From RGIG8748 sp045606045 (GTDB taxonomy: Bacteria; Bacillota; Clostridia; UMGS1810): a stretch of 62,278 nucleotides of DNA. Below are positions 25,604-33,848 of this stretch, in pieces; positions within the stretch are counted from its first letter, which is position 1; every line of letters begins with the position of its first letter. The translations under genes and the position numbers were made by a program. Under the pieces are notes generated by a model. It made no database searches. It saw only the letters and a list, made by a program, of their open reading frames with translations, and was not told the DNA's origin. The DNA lies in the NCBI GenBank assembly GCA_045606045.1, contig JAZURE010000004.1, positions 1 to 62,278 on the forward strand, given 5' to 3'.

Positions 25604-26068
25604 ATGTCACTTGAAAGAGCAAAGGAACATTTTAAAAAGTACAGTATGGAAGACAGAATTCTGGAGTTTGCATCTTCTTCAGCTACCGTTTCCGAGGCGG
25701 CTCAAGCGGCAAACTGCACCGAGGGGGAAATTGCAAAAACCTTATCATTTATTGTCGATGAAAGAGCAATACTCATTGTAGTTGCAGGTGATGCAAGGAT
25801 AGACAATGCAAAGTACAAGGCATTTTTCCGCACCAAGGCAAAAATGATACCGTTTGAAAGTGTGGAAGATACCATAGGACATACCGTAGGCGGTGTGTGT
25901 CCTTTTGGAATAAATGAAGGGGTTACCGTTTATCTGGATGTGTCCTTGAAACGCTTTGATATGGTTTATCCGGCATGCGGAAGCTCTAACAGTGCTATTA
26001 AACTTACTATAGATGAACTTGAAGCCACTTCGGGTTTTACCGAGTGGATAGATGTTTGTAAGCTTTGA
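25604..26068 (+). CDS. YbaK/EbsC-type aminoacyl-tRNA deacylase
   Basis: A 154-residue single-domain protein of the YbaK family, which hydrolyses mischarged tRNA (typically Cys-tRNA-Pro or a relative). The features are EIAKTLSFIVDERAILIVVAGDARIDNAKYK with the catalytic Lys region, GHTVGGVCPFGI and YPACGSSNSAIKLT. ATG 25604 lies eight bases after AGGAG and is preferred to the TTG two codons upstream. Confidence 0.85.
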   Translation: MSLERAKEHFKKYSMEDRILEFASSSATVSEAAQAANCTEGEIAKTLSFIVDERAILIVVAGDARIDNAKYKAFFRTKAKMIPFESVEDTIGHTVGGVCPFGINEGVTVYLDVSLKRFDMVYPACGSSNSAIKLTIDELEATSGFTEWIDVCKL

Positions 26069-26085
26069 TTTCAAGGAGAATATAT

Positions 26086-26589
26086 ATGAAAACACTTATA
26101 GTTGTGGATATGCAGAATGATTTTATAACAGGCTCACTAGGAAGTGATGATGCCCGAGCCATAGTTCCCAAAGTTCAAAAATTTGTAGAGAATTTCGATG
26201 GTAAAGTTGTTTTTACAAGAGACACACATACTTCCGATTACCTTACCACCCAAGAGGGTACAAGGCTTCCTGTAGAGCATTGCATAAAGGGTACCTACGG
26301 TTGGGAAATATGCGATGAACTGAAACCGTATGTTAGAGAGGTAGTAGACAAAATAACCTTTGGAAGCACAGAACTCTATAAATATATAGATAATCCAGAA
26401 GATGAAATTGTTCTTTGCGGTTTGTGTACGGATATATGTGTCATTTCAAATGCTATGCTTCTTAAGGCATATTATCCCGAGGCAAAGATATCGGTAGATG
26501 CTTCCTGCTGTGCAGGTGTTACTGCTGAAAGCCACAATAATGCCCTGGAAGCCATGAAAGCCGTACAGATAGATGTTTTAGTTTGTTAA
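26086..26589 (+). CDS. Isochorismatase-family cysteine hydrolase
   Basis: A 167-residue enzyme with the full triad of the family: Asp in VVDMQNDFITGSL, Lys in HCIKGTYGWE and Cys in LCGLCTDICVISNA. It resembles small nicotinamidase-like amidohydrolases; the exact amide is unknown. ATG 26086 lies seven bases after AAGGAGA; upstream in-frame codons overlap the previous gene. Confidence 0.85.
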   Translation: MKTLIVVDMQNDFITGSLGSDDARAIVPKVQKFVENFDGKVVFTRDTHTSDYLTTQEGTRLPVEHCIKGTYGWEICDELKPYVREVVDKITFGSTELYKYIDNPEDEIVLCGLCTDICVISNAMLLKAYYPEAKISVDASCCAGVTAESHNNALEAMKAVQIDVLVC

Positions 26590-26604
26590 AAGGCGGTGTG
26601 GCTT

Positions 26605-27246
26605 GTGATAAAGTATATACTTTTTGACCTTGACGGGACACTCACAGACCCCAAGGAAGGTATAACAAAGTGCGTTCAGTATGCACTTAAATCTTTTGGT
26701 GTAGAGCGTGAGTGTGACGAACTTGTGGAGTTTATAGGTCCGCCATTAAAGGAACACTTTATGGAGTATGCCTCTCTTTCTGAAGAAGACGGAGTAAAAG
26801 CCGTGGAAAAATACCGCGAACGTTACAGACCCATCGGTGTTTTTGAAAATAAAATATATGATGGCATATCGGACATGATGAAAAAACTCAAAAAGCAAGG
26901 CAAAATCCTTGCTGTAGCTACAAGTAAACCTACCGTTTATTCTCAAATGATATGCGATAAATACGATATTTCGCCGTATATAGATTTCCTTTCGGGAAGC
27001 GAGCTTGACGGAAGAAATACCAATAAGGCAGATGTAATAAAAATTGCTATGGAATATCTTGGTGCATCGGTCGATAATACCGTAATGGTAGGGGACAGAA
27101 TTCACGATTTTTGGGGTGCTCAAAAAACAGGCATACCTTTTGTTGGTGTAAGCTACGGCTATGCGCAAGAGAGCGAATTTGACGATGTTAATTCACCCAT
27201 AGCATCTGACCCGAAAGAGCTTTTGCGTATTCTGGAGGATATGTAA
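26605..27246 (+). CDS. HAD-family phosphatase (phosphoglycolate-phosphatase-like)
   Basis: A 213-residue HAD hydrolase with a helical cap: motif I FDLDGTLTD, motif II VATSKP, motif III Lys near NTNKADV, and motif IV MVGDRIHDFWGA. This is the Gph/PpaX layout, which also fits 5'-nucleotidases and beta-phosphoglucomutases. GTG 26605 stands eight bases after AGGCGG; a GTG at 26596 overlaps that site. It is the last gene before a convergent terminator. Confidence 0.83.
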   Translation: MIKYILFDLDGTLTDPKEGITKCVQYALKSFGVERECDELVEFIGPPLKEHFMEYASLSEEDGVKAVEKYRERYRPIGVFENKIYDGISDMMKKLKKQGKILAVATSKPTVYSQMICDKYDISPYIDFLSGSELDGRNTNKADVIKIAMEYLGASVDNTVMVGDRIHDFWGAQKTGIPFVGVSYGYAQESEFDDVNSPIASDPKELLRILEDM

Positions 27247-27358
27247 AAAGTAGCTTTTTTCAAAACACACCTATACAATCCGTTTTGGTATAGATATGCT
27301 GAGGTTGCGGAGAGCTATAGAACAACAGAAAGTCAAAAAGAATATTCAAGGGAATTAA

Positions 27359-27391
27359 AAAGGAGTTGAAACATATCGTTTCAACTCCTTT
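27359..27391 (-). terminator. Intrinsic terminator of the NagB-like operon
   Basis: AAAGGAGTTGAAAC and GTTTCAACTCCTTT form a perfect 14-pair stem with a 5-base loop. Read on the minus strand it is followed by TTTTTAATTCC, so it serves the minus-strand operon first and may also stop plus-strand transcripts. The rest of 27247-27415 holds only weak stems and no gene. Confidence 0.85.
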
Positions 27392-27415
27392 AATACTAAC
27401 TCAATTAGTAAAATA

Positions 27416-28351
27416 TTAGTTACATTCAGCTGTAAGAGGACCTGCAAGTTCTTTAAGGTAGAAGAGCTTACCGGGCATTGTGGGCATGAATGAAGATGTT
27501 ATGTTCATATCGGGACCATAGTGGAGAGTTGTGAGGAAGCTCATACCCTGCCAGCCCATGCCGCGGCTTAATGCACCGTCGCATCCGCCGATGATGTAGT
27601 CTGCCTGGAGGAACAGACCGGGTCCGATTGTGTTTGCAGAGCAAGGAACAAGAGTTGTACGGCTCTTGAAGCTTGTTATAGCATTCTGCTCAACAGTAAG
27701 AGGATTGAGTTTAGCACCAATGCGGTAGCACTGCTTCTTCCATTCTTCCACGCTGGAGAATTCATCTGCAAAGTGAGGCTCCCAGAAAGCAATGTGGCAA
27801 GCTCTGCCTATACCGAATACGAGTACAAGTTTAACGCCCTCTGCCTTTAATGCAGCAATCTTTTCGGGATATGTAGGAAGATTTTCCTTTGTAGCAAAGT
27901 TACGCTGAGAAGCGGGGATAGTATACTTAAGCTTGTCAAAGAAAGCCTGCTTCATGCTGTATTCAAAGGAAGCGGGATTTGTGTTGGGGAGTGTGTTACC
28001 CTCTGCGTCTGCCCATTCGTCCATATTGAATGTGTATACATGGTCGCAGTTGATATCCCACTCGTTAAGGAAGAAGGAAGCCCAACGATACATACCCATA
28101 GGACCTACGGGAAGAATCATAGCGAGCTTTTCGCCCTTTTCGCGTGCATTCTTAATCTGAAGAGCGATTTCGTGACCCATGAGTGTGTCGAATTCGCCGA
28201 TATCCTGACATTCGATAGGATTAAAGTCCTTGTGCCAGAAATCCTCTCTTGCTACGCCCTTTTCACAGCAGGCATCCATTTTTGCAAGATCCCAGCCCTT
28301 GGGGAAGAAGTTTTCCAAAAGGCTGCCTTTGTAAGTAGATAAAAAGTCCAT
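27416..28351 (-). CDS. NagB-like glucosamine-6-phosphate isomerase family protein, altered active site
   Basis: A 311-residue protein of the glucosamine-6-phosphate isomerase/6-phosphogluconolactonase fold. FNMDEWAD (D111-W113) and GIGRACHIAFWEP (180-192) align with the NagB motifs NMDEY and GGVGxDGHIAFNEP. The Asp-Gly before the catalytic His has become Ala-Cys (A184, C185), while His186 and Glu191 stay. The sugar-phosphate loop is LPVGPMGMY instead of the usual LPTGSTPxGMY. The substrate may therefore differ from glucosamine-6-phosphate. It is the second gene after a PIG-L deacetylase, 49 bases downstream with AAAGGAGAT. Paired deacetylation and isomerisation/deamination of an amino sugar is inferred. 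Confidence 0.78.
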   Translation of the reverse strand: MDFLSTYKGSLLENFFPKGWDLAKMDACCEKGVAREDFWHKDFNPIECQDIGEFDTLMGHEIALQIKNAREKGEKLAMILPVGPMGMYRWASFFLNEWDINCDHVYTFNMDEWADAEGNTLPNTNPASFEYSMKQAFFDKLKYTIPASQRNFATKENLPTYPEKIAALKAEGVKLVLVFGIGRACHIAFWEPHFADEFSSVEEWKKQCYRIGAKLNPLTVEQNAITSFKSRTTLVPCSANTIGPGLFLQADYIIGGCDGALSRGMGWQGMSFLTTLHYGPDMNITSSFMPTMPGKLFYLKELAGPLTAECN

Positions 28352-28400
28352 TTTGTAAATCTCCTTTCAAAATTAAAAAAATATATTTAAGTTTAACAAC

Positions 28401-29099
28401 TTACGGAAGTAATCTTTTGGGAAGTACCTTGGGCCATACAAGCTCCTGGGTAAATCCTTCTGCATACTGAACATTACACTGAATTCCTCTTACTCTTGAG
28501 CAGGAACGAACAAACTCAGGGAAATCAATGTGATCATGGTCACGCATCCACTTAATCTGGCTCTCATGACATTCAAGCATCTGAATCTTTAAGTCAATCT
28601 CGTCAGTTATATCTACATATTCTGTAGGTATAAAGTTCATACCTGCAAGGTTGTCCATGTAGAAGAGCGGAACAACTGCCGCCTTTCCTTCAGCACCGTA
28701 GTGGGGTACACTTGCCGCAAATGAAGCATCAAATACAAGTTTGGAAACTTCTCTGTGGTCGGGCATGTAGTCGTTGGGGCTGTGAGTGATTATAAAGTCT
28801 GGCTGAACTTTCTTTATAAGAGCTATGATTTTATCACGCTGCTCTACGCTGCATCCGTTGGGAAGAAGGTCGCCTACATCTATTGTAACAACTTCAATTC
28901 CCGCAAGAGCGCCTGCATTTCTGGCTTCCTGAGCACGTATTTCTCTTAATTCATCGGGCTCAATAATTTCATGACCCATATTACCGTTGGCAACATGGCA
29001 AACAGTTACCTTATCTCCGCGCTTGACACATTTTGCAAGTGTTCCGCAACATGAGATTTCGATATCATCGGGATGACATCCGATTGCAAGTACATTCAT
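28401..29099 (-). CDS. PIG-L/LmbE-family N-acetylglucosamine deacetylase-like protein
   Basis: A 232-residue zinc deacetylase of the PIG-L superfamily. The metal motif HPDD (residues 9-12) follows the first strand, and FIITHSPNDYMPDHREVSKLV supplies the third metal His. Members remove acetyl groups from GlcNAc-containing compounds, including lipids, mycothiol, bacillithiol and diacetylchitobiose. The gene starts the minus-strand pair with the NagB-like gene and has a strong AAGGAGG site. It faces an AraC regulator. Confidence 0.87.
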   Translation of the reverse strand: MNVLAIGCHPDDIEISCCGTLAKCVKRGDKVTVCHVANGNMGHEIIEPDELREIRAQEARNAGALAGIEVVTIDVGDLLPNGCSVEQRDKIIALIKKVQPDFIITHSPNDYMPDHREVSKLVFDASFAASVPHYGAEGKAAVVPLFYMDNLAGMNFIPTEYVDITDEIDLKIQMLECHESQIKWMRDHDHIDFPEFVRSCSRVRGIQCNVQYAEGFTQELVWPKVLPKRLLP

Positions 29100-29119
29100 G
29101 ATAAATACCTCCTTAAAAC

Positions 29120-29193
29120 TTGACTTTGTGCTAATAATATTATATAATAGCTCTGCTTGAAAGTATTTAGCAGCAATTACTCAAATTTTAGCA
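29120..29193. promoter_or_regulatory. Divergent promoter region with candidate AraC half-sites
   Basis: On the plus strand TTGACT (29120-29125) and TATAAT (29143-29148) are 17 bases apart and drive the AraC gene. On the minus strand a TATAAT (29144-29139) lacks a good -35 box. The heptamer TTTAGCA occurs twice (29166-29172 and 29187-29193), 21 bases apart, about two helical turns. The first copy touches the place of the missing minus-strand -35, the layout of an AraC activator site for the PIG-L/NagB operon. Confidence 0.55.
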
Positions 29194-29213
29194 TTTTGTT
29201 CGCGAGGTGTATT

Positions 29214-30086
29214 ATGTTTGAAATGCAGGCTGTAAACGAAGATATCATAATAGATGGTTTTAACAGCATATATTATTTTGAGTTTTCCAAGGATTTCAAT
29301 CACGAGCCTGAGCAGCATGATTTCTGGGAAATGGTGTATGTGGATAGCGGAAGTGTAAATGCCATTACAAACGGGGTGGGATGTACGCTTTCTCAAGGGC
29401 AGGTCATATTTCATGAGCCTATGGAACCGCATGCACACGTTTCCGACAGCCGTGTTGCAAACAGTATGCTTGTGGTTTCTTTTACAACACATAGTCCAAT
29501 TATGCAAACCTTTAGCGGAAAAACCTTTACTCTTGATAAAACCTCAAAGCTTCTTTTATCTCTTTTTTTAGAGGAAGCCAAAAATGCTTTGGGCGATGTT
29601 CCCTCGGATTATACCGACAGGAAAAACCTTTCGTTCAACTCGGAGGTATTTGGTTCTTCACAGCTTCTTAATTGCCATTTTACCGAATTTCTTATTAAGC
29701 TTGTACGAAGCGGAAGCTCTATCACTACAAGGGTCATGCCTACCAAGCAGTCGAGGGATATTGCAAATAATTCCATATGCGAGCTTGTGTGCGAATACAT
29801 GAAGAAGAATTTATATTCAAATGTTTCTCTAAAGGAGCTTTGCGACATATTTCTTGTAGGCAAAACGCAGATGTGCAGGATTTTCAGAGATTGTACGGAC
29901 AAGAGTCCCATGGAATATTATTCATCACTTAGAATTCATGAAGCCAAAAAGCTTTTGAGGGAAAAGCACTACAGCGTAAGTCAGATTTCGGATATGCTGG
30001 GATATTCCTCAATTCATACATTTTCACGTGCTTTCAAGACTTGCACAGGGTTGTCACCTATGGCATATATAAAAAGTATTTTATAA
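29214..30086 (+). CDS. AraC-family transcriptional regulator (cupin + AraC HTH)
   Basis: A 290-residue regulator. The N-terminal half is a cupin-like ligand domain (QHDFWEMVYVDSGSVNA, LSQGQVIFHEPMEPHAH). The C-terminal 100 residues are a double HTH (VSLKELCDIFLVGKTQMCRIFRDCTDKSP and YSVSQISDMLGYSSIHTFSRAFKTCTGLSP). ATG 29214 follows GCGAGGTG; the 19 in-frame codons from the TTG at 29157 have no ribosome site and cover the presumed operator. It probably senses a sugar related to the divergent PIG-L/NagB pair. Confidence 0.88.
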   Translation: MFEMQAVNEDIIIDGFNSIYYFEFSKDFNHEPEQHDFWEMVYVDSGSVNAITNGVGCTLSQGQVIFHEPMEPHAHVSDSRVANSMLVVSFTTHSPIMQTFSGKTFTLDKTSKLLLSLFLEEAKNALGDVPSDYTDRKNLSFNSEVFGSSQLLNCHFTEFLIKLVRSGSSITTRVMPTKQSRDIANNSICELVCEYMKKNLYSNVSLKELCDIFLVGKTQMCRIFRDCTDKSPMEYYSSLRIHEAKKLLREKHYSVSQISDMLGYSSIHTFSRAFKTCTGLSPMAYIKSIL

Positions 30087-30140
30087 ATAACCATAAAAAA
30101 TAAGGGTTAATTGAACCCTTATTTTTTTATGGTTATTTTT
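30086..30140. terminator. Bidirectional terminator between AraC gene and gpmI
   Basis: AATAACCATAAAAAATAAGGGTT pairs with AACCCTTATTTTTTTATGGTTATT around a 4-base loop. A/T tracts on both flanks make it work in both directions. It overlaps the last codons of gpmI. Confidence 0.88.
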
Positions 30141-31662
30141 GTATAAGACTTTTTCCTGTCATTTCGGAGGGTACCTCAAGCTCCATTATATCTATAAGGG
30201 TAGGAGCAAGGTCTGCAAGTCTTCCGTCAGAAAGCTTAACCTCGCCAATACCTGCCGCAATAAGCGGAACAATGTTTGTGGAGTGTGCGGTAAATACACT
30301 GCCGTCATTGGGGTCTATCATCTGTTCTGCGTTTCCGTGGTCTGCGGTTATGAGGATAGCACCGCCCATAGATACTACCTTATCGGCAACCTTGCCAATA
30401 CATTCATCCACAGCCTCTACAGCTTTTACAGCCGCTTCCATAACGCCTGTATGACCTACCATGTCGCAGTTGGCATAGTTTAATATTACAAGGTCATACT
30501 TGTCGGAATCGAGAGCTTCGAGCATTTTGTCTGTAACCTCATAGGCACTCATTTCGGGCTGCATATCATATGTTGCAACCTTGGGGGATGCCACAAGTAT
30601 TCTGTCTTCGCCCTCATAAACCTTTTCCACACCACCATTGAAGAAGAAGGTAACATGAGCGTATTTTTCTGTTTCGGCAATTCTAAGCTGTTTTAATCCT
30701 TTGGAGGATATATATTCGCCCAGAGTGTTTACAAGTGTCTGAGGTCTGAATGCAACATGTACATTGGGCATGCTTGCATCGTACTGTGTCATGGTTACAT
30801 AGTAGGTATTAAAGAACTCTCGCTCGAAACCGTCAAATTCGGGGTCAACAAGCGTTCTTGTAATTTCTCTTGCTCTGTCAGGGCGGAAGTTAGCAAAGAT
30901 GATACTGTCATTTTCGCCTATTGTAGCTGTAGGTTTGCCATCTCTTATTACTACGGTAGGAATTACAAACTCATCAGTAACTTCCTTTTCGTAGGATGCC
31001 TTAACTGCATCGTAGGGGCAAGTGCATTCTTCACCAACGCCTTTCACCATGGCATCATACGCTTTTACAACTCTTTCCCATCTGTTGTCTCTGTCCATTG
31101 CATAGTATCTTCCCGATACTGTAGCAATCTTTCCTACACCTATTTCATTTAGCTTGTTATACAAATCTTTTATAAAGTCTGCACCGCTTGTTGGGGATAC
31201 ATCTCTGCCGTCTAAGAAGCAGTGGAAGTATACCTTTTTAAGTCCATGTCTTTTTGCAAGTTCAGCAAGCGCGGTAATGTGTCCTATATGAGAGTGCACA
31301 CCGCCGTCGGACAGAAGACCCATAACATGAAGCGAGGAATCGTTGTCCTTACAGTTTTTGCAAGCGGCAACAAATTCTTCGTTCTCGTAGAAATTGCCGT
31401 CGTCTATAGCCTTGGTTATCCTTGTAAGCTCCTGATAAACTATTCTTCCTGCTCCAATGTTGGTGTGACCAACCTCGGAGTTACCCATCTGACCGTCGGG
31501 AAGACCTACATCCATACCGCTTGCATTTATTTTTGCGGTGGGGTATGCATTTTTAAGTCTGTCAAGATTGGGTGTGGAAGCGCTGTAAACTGCGTTGCCC
31601 TCTTTCATGTCGCTAAGTCCGTAGCCATCAAGTATTGCTAAAACTACAGGTCTTTTACTCAT
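30133..31662 (-). CDS. gpmI: 2,3-bisphosphoglycerate-independent phosphoglycerate mutase
   Basis: A 509-residue two-domain Mn-dependent mutase that converts 3- to 2-phosphoglycerate in glycolysis. Signatures are LAILDGYGLS, the phosphoserine motif GNSEVGHTNIGAGR, FHCFLDGRDVSP and the C-terminal metal site ITADHGNAEQM. The length is normal. The start is placed at MSKRP (31662), eight bases after AAAGGA; an ATG three codons upstream is too close to that site. It is the last gene of pgk-tpiA-gpmI. Confidence 0.96.
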   Translation of the reverse strand: MSKRPVVLAILDGYGLSDMKEGNAVYSASTPNLDRLKNAYPTAKINASGMDVGLPDGQMGNSEVGHTNIGAGRIVYQELTRITKAIDDGNFYENEEFVAACKNCKDNDSSLHVMGLLSDGGVHSHIGHITALAELAKRHGLKKVYFHCFLDGRDVSPTSGADFIKDLYNKLNEIGVGKIATVSGRYYAMDRDNRWERVVKAYDAMVKGVGEECTCPYDAVKASYEKEVTDEFVIPTVVIRDGKPTATIGENDSIIFANFRPDRAREITRTLVDPEFDGFEREFFNTYYVTMTQYDASMPNVHVAFRPQTLVNTLGEYISSKGLKQLRIAETEKYAHVTFFFNGGVEKVYEGEDRILVASPKVATYDMQPEMSAYEVTDKMLEALDSDKYDLVILNYANCDMVGHTGVMEAAVKAVEAVDECIGKVADKVVSMGGAILITADHGNAEQMIDPNDGSVFTAHSTNIVPLIAAGIGEVKLSDGRLADLAPTLIDIMELEVPSEMTGKSLIQK

Positions 31663-31680
31663 TATTTTCATCCTTTCAGA

Positions 31681-32427
31681 TTAGCTGTTTACAATTACAG
31701 AGAAATCATTCGCCTTAAGGCTTGCACCGCCTACAAGACCGCCATCAATGTTTTCTTTGCCAAAGAGCTCTTTGGAGTTGGAGGCATTTACACTTCCGCC
31801 GTACTGGATTATGATTTCTTCTGCGGCAGCGTTTCCGTATACAGATGCAACTGTTTCTCTGATTTTTGCACAAACCTCTTCTGCCTGTTCGCTTGTAGCA
31901 GTTTTGCCTGTGCCGATAGCCCAGATGGGTTCGTATGCAATTATGCACTTTTTAACCTGCTCTTCTGTAAGACCCAAGAGAGCAATCTTTGTCTGGAGAG
32001 CTACAAGCTCGAATGTGATGCCCTGTTCTCTCTGTTCTAAGGATTCACCAACGCAAATTATAGGAATAAGATTGTGCTCAAATGCCTTAATAACCTTCTT
32101 ATTAACTGTTTCGTCAGTTTCGTTAAAGTACTGTCTTCTTTCAGAGTGACCGATTATTACATACTTAACTCCCATCTCCGTGAGCATGGAGGGAGCGATT
32201 TCGCCTGTATAAGCACCGCTTTCTTCAAAGTACATGTTCTGTGCGCCAACTTCGATATTGCTGCCTTTGGTAGCTTCGAGTGCATTTGCAAGGTTTGTGT
32301 AGGGTACACATATGATGCACTTATTTGCACTGCCTGCCACAAGAGGCTTAAGCTCATTTATAAGCTCAGTTGTCTGAGCCGGGGTTTTGTTCATTTTCCA
32401 GTTTCCTGCAACTACTGTCTGTCTCAT
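31681..32427 (-). CDS. tpiA: Triosephosphate isomerase
   Basis: A 248-residue TIM barrel with GNWKMNK, the catalytic His in IIGHSERR, the catalytic Glu in AYEPIWAIGTGKTA and the C-terminal phosphate loop YGGSVN...GGLVGGASL. It interconverts DHAP and glyceraldehyde-3-phosphate. It is preceded by GAAAGGAATT and followed after 18 bases by gpmI. Confidence 0.97.
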   Translation of the reverse strand: MRQTVVAGNWKMNKTPAQTTELINELKPLVAGSANKCIICVPYTNLANALEATKGSNIEVGAQNMYFEESGAYTGEIAPSMLTEMGVKYVIIGHSERRQYFNETDETVNKKVIKAFEHNLIPIICVGESLEQREQGITFELVALQTKIALLGLTEEQVKKCIIAYEPIWAIGTGKTATSEQAEEVCAKIRETVASVYGNAAAEEIIIQYGGSVNASNSKELFGKENIDGGLVGGASLKANDFSVIVNS

Positions 32428-32479
32428 AATATTAAATTCCTTTCGTCTGTAAGATTTCTTGTTATATATTCACAACAAA

Positions 32480-32500
32480 CGGGGGAGTGTGTCTCCCCCG
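32480..32500 (-). other. GC-rich intercistronic hairpin between pgk and tpiA
   Basis: CGGGGGAG and CTCCCCCG pair in an 8-base GC stem with a 5-base loop, in an otherwise AT-rich 90-base gap. No proper U-tract follows on the minus strand (TTTGTTGTG). It may set the relative levels of pgk and tpiA messages by processing, stability or partial termination. Confidence 0.6.
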
Positions 32501-32517
32501 AATGGATTTGATTAAAT

Positions 32518-33711
32518 TTATTTATCGTTTAAAGCTACGATACCTGGGAGATCTTTGCCCTCTAAGAATTCGAGAGAAGCGCCGCCGCCTGTGGAGATGT
32601 GGCTCATCTTGTCGCCAAGACCTGCCTGGTTTACAGCAGCAACACTGTCTCCGCCGCCGATGATTGTGGTAGCATCTATTTCGGAAAGAGCCTTTGCTAT
32701 AGCATTTGTACCCTTTGCAAATGTAGGCATTTCAAATACGCCCATGGGTCCGTTCCATACAACTGTCTTTGCATCCTTAATTGCATCTACATAAAGAGCG
32801 ATTGTCTTTTCGCCTATGTCGAGACCTTCCCAGCCTGCTTCGATTTCGCCTCTGCCTACAGTCTTGTGAGCTGCATCGTTGGAGAACTCCTGAGCTACAA
32901 CTGTATCTACGGGGATTAAGAGCTTAACACCCTTAGCCTCTGCCTTTTCCATCATTTCCTTAGCATAGTCAAGGTAGTCTGCTTCAAGGAGAGAATTACC
33001 TACTTCTTCGCCGAGCGCTTTCATAAATGTATACGCCATACCGCCACCGATGATTAAGGTATCTACCTTTTCCAAGAGGTTGTTTATTACAGAAATCTTG
33101 GAGGAAACCTTGGAACCGCCAAGTATAGCTACGCAAGGTCTTACGGGGTTATTTACAGCATTGCCGAGAAATTCGATTTCCTTTTCGATAAGGTAACCGC
33201 AAGCTGCAGTATCAAGATACTTTGTAACACCTACATTGGAGCAGTGTGCTCTGTGTGCAGTACCGAAAGCATCGTTTACAAAAATATCTGCAAGAGAACT
33301 GAGCTCCTCGCTGAATGTATCTATGTTCTTGGTTTCTTCTATTCTGTATCTTGTGTTTTCAAGAAGAACTACATCGCCCTCTGCCATTTGCGCTACTGCT
33401 TTCTTTGCGTTTTCGCCTACAACATTGTTGTCTGCAGCGAAGATAACTTCCTTACCGAGCTTTTCAGAAAGCTTCTTTGCTACGGGAGCAAGAGAAAGTT
33501 CGGGCTTGGGTTCGCCCTTGGGTTTGCCCATGTGAGAGCAAAGGATAACCTTTGCGCCGTTTTGGATAAGATACTTGATTGTGGGAAGTGCGCCGTCTAT
33601 TCTTGTTTCGTCTGTGATGTTTCTGTTCTCATCAAGAGGAACATTAAAGTCGCATCTTACCAATACCTTTTTGCCTTGTACCTGGATGTCTTCAATGGAT
33701 TTTTTGTTCAT
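32518..33711 (-). CDS. pgk: Phosphoglycerate kinase
   Basis: A 397-residue monofunctional PGK with VLVRCDFNVPLDENRNITDETRI at the N-terminus, LCSHMGKPKG, ENTRYRIEETKN and the C-terminal nucleotide site VWNGPMGVFEMPTFAKGT and GGGDSVAAV. It makes ATP from 1,3-bisphosphoglycerate. It heads the pgk-tpiA-gpmI operon with AGAGGTGAAT before the ATG. The gap gene that often precedes it in clostridia is absent here. Confidence 0.97.
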   Translation of the reverse strand: MNKKSIEDIQVQGKKVLVRCDFNVPLDENRNITDETRIDGALPTIKYLIQNGAKVILCSHMGKPKGEPKPELSLAPVAKKLSEKLGKEVIFAADNNVVGENAKKAVAQMAEGDVVLLENTRYRIEETKNIDTFSEELSSLADIFVNDAFGTAHRAHCSNVGVTKYLDTAACGYLIEKEIEFLGNAVNNPVRPCVAILGGSKVSSKISVINNLLEKVDTLIIGGGMAYTFMKALGEEVGNSLLEADYLDYAKEMMEKAEAKGVKLLIPVDTVVAQEFSNDAAHKTVGRGEIEAGWEGLDIGEKTIALYVDAIKDAKTVVWNGPMGVFEMPTFAKGTNAIAKALSEIDATTIIGGGDSVAAVNQAGLGDKMSHISTGGGASLEFLEGKDLPGIVALNDK

Positions 33712-33747
33712 GTATATTCACCTCTAAAAAATTATTTACTGCTGAAT

Positions 33748-33776
33748 ATTTTATATTATTTTGACTCTGATTGCAA
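33748..33776 (-). promoter_or_regulatory. Probable promoter of pgk-tpiA-gpmI
   Basis: On the minus strand TTGCAA (33776-33771) and TAAAAT (33753-33748) are 17 bases apart, about 37 bases before the pgk ATG. A second TTGCAA lies at 33784-33789. Moderate match only. Confidence 0.4.
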
Positions 33777-33848
33777 GGAGTTTTTGCAAATTTTACTCTA
33801 TGCATAATATAAAACCTAAGTTATTCCAAAAATTGTGCTAAATTACAA

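Noticed and set aside
33244..33807. 187-codon plus-strand ORF over pgk
   Set aside because: Antisense to pgk with Cys/Tyr/Phe-rich random composition; no start signal.
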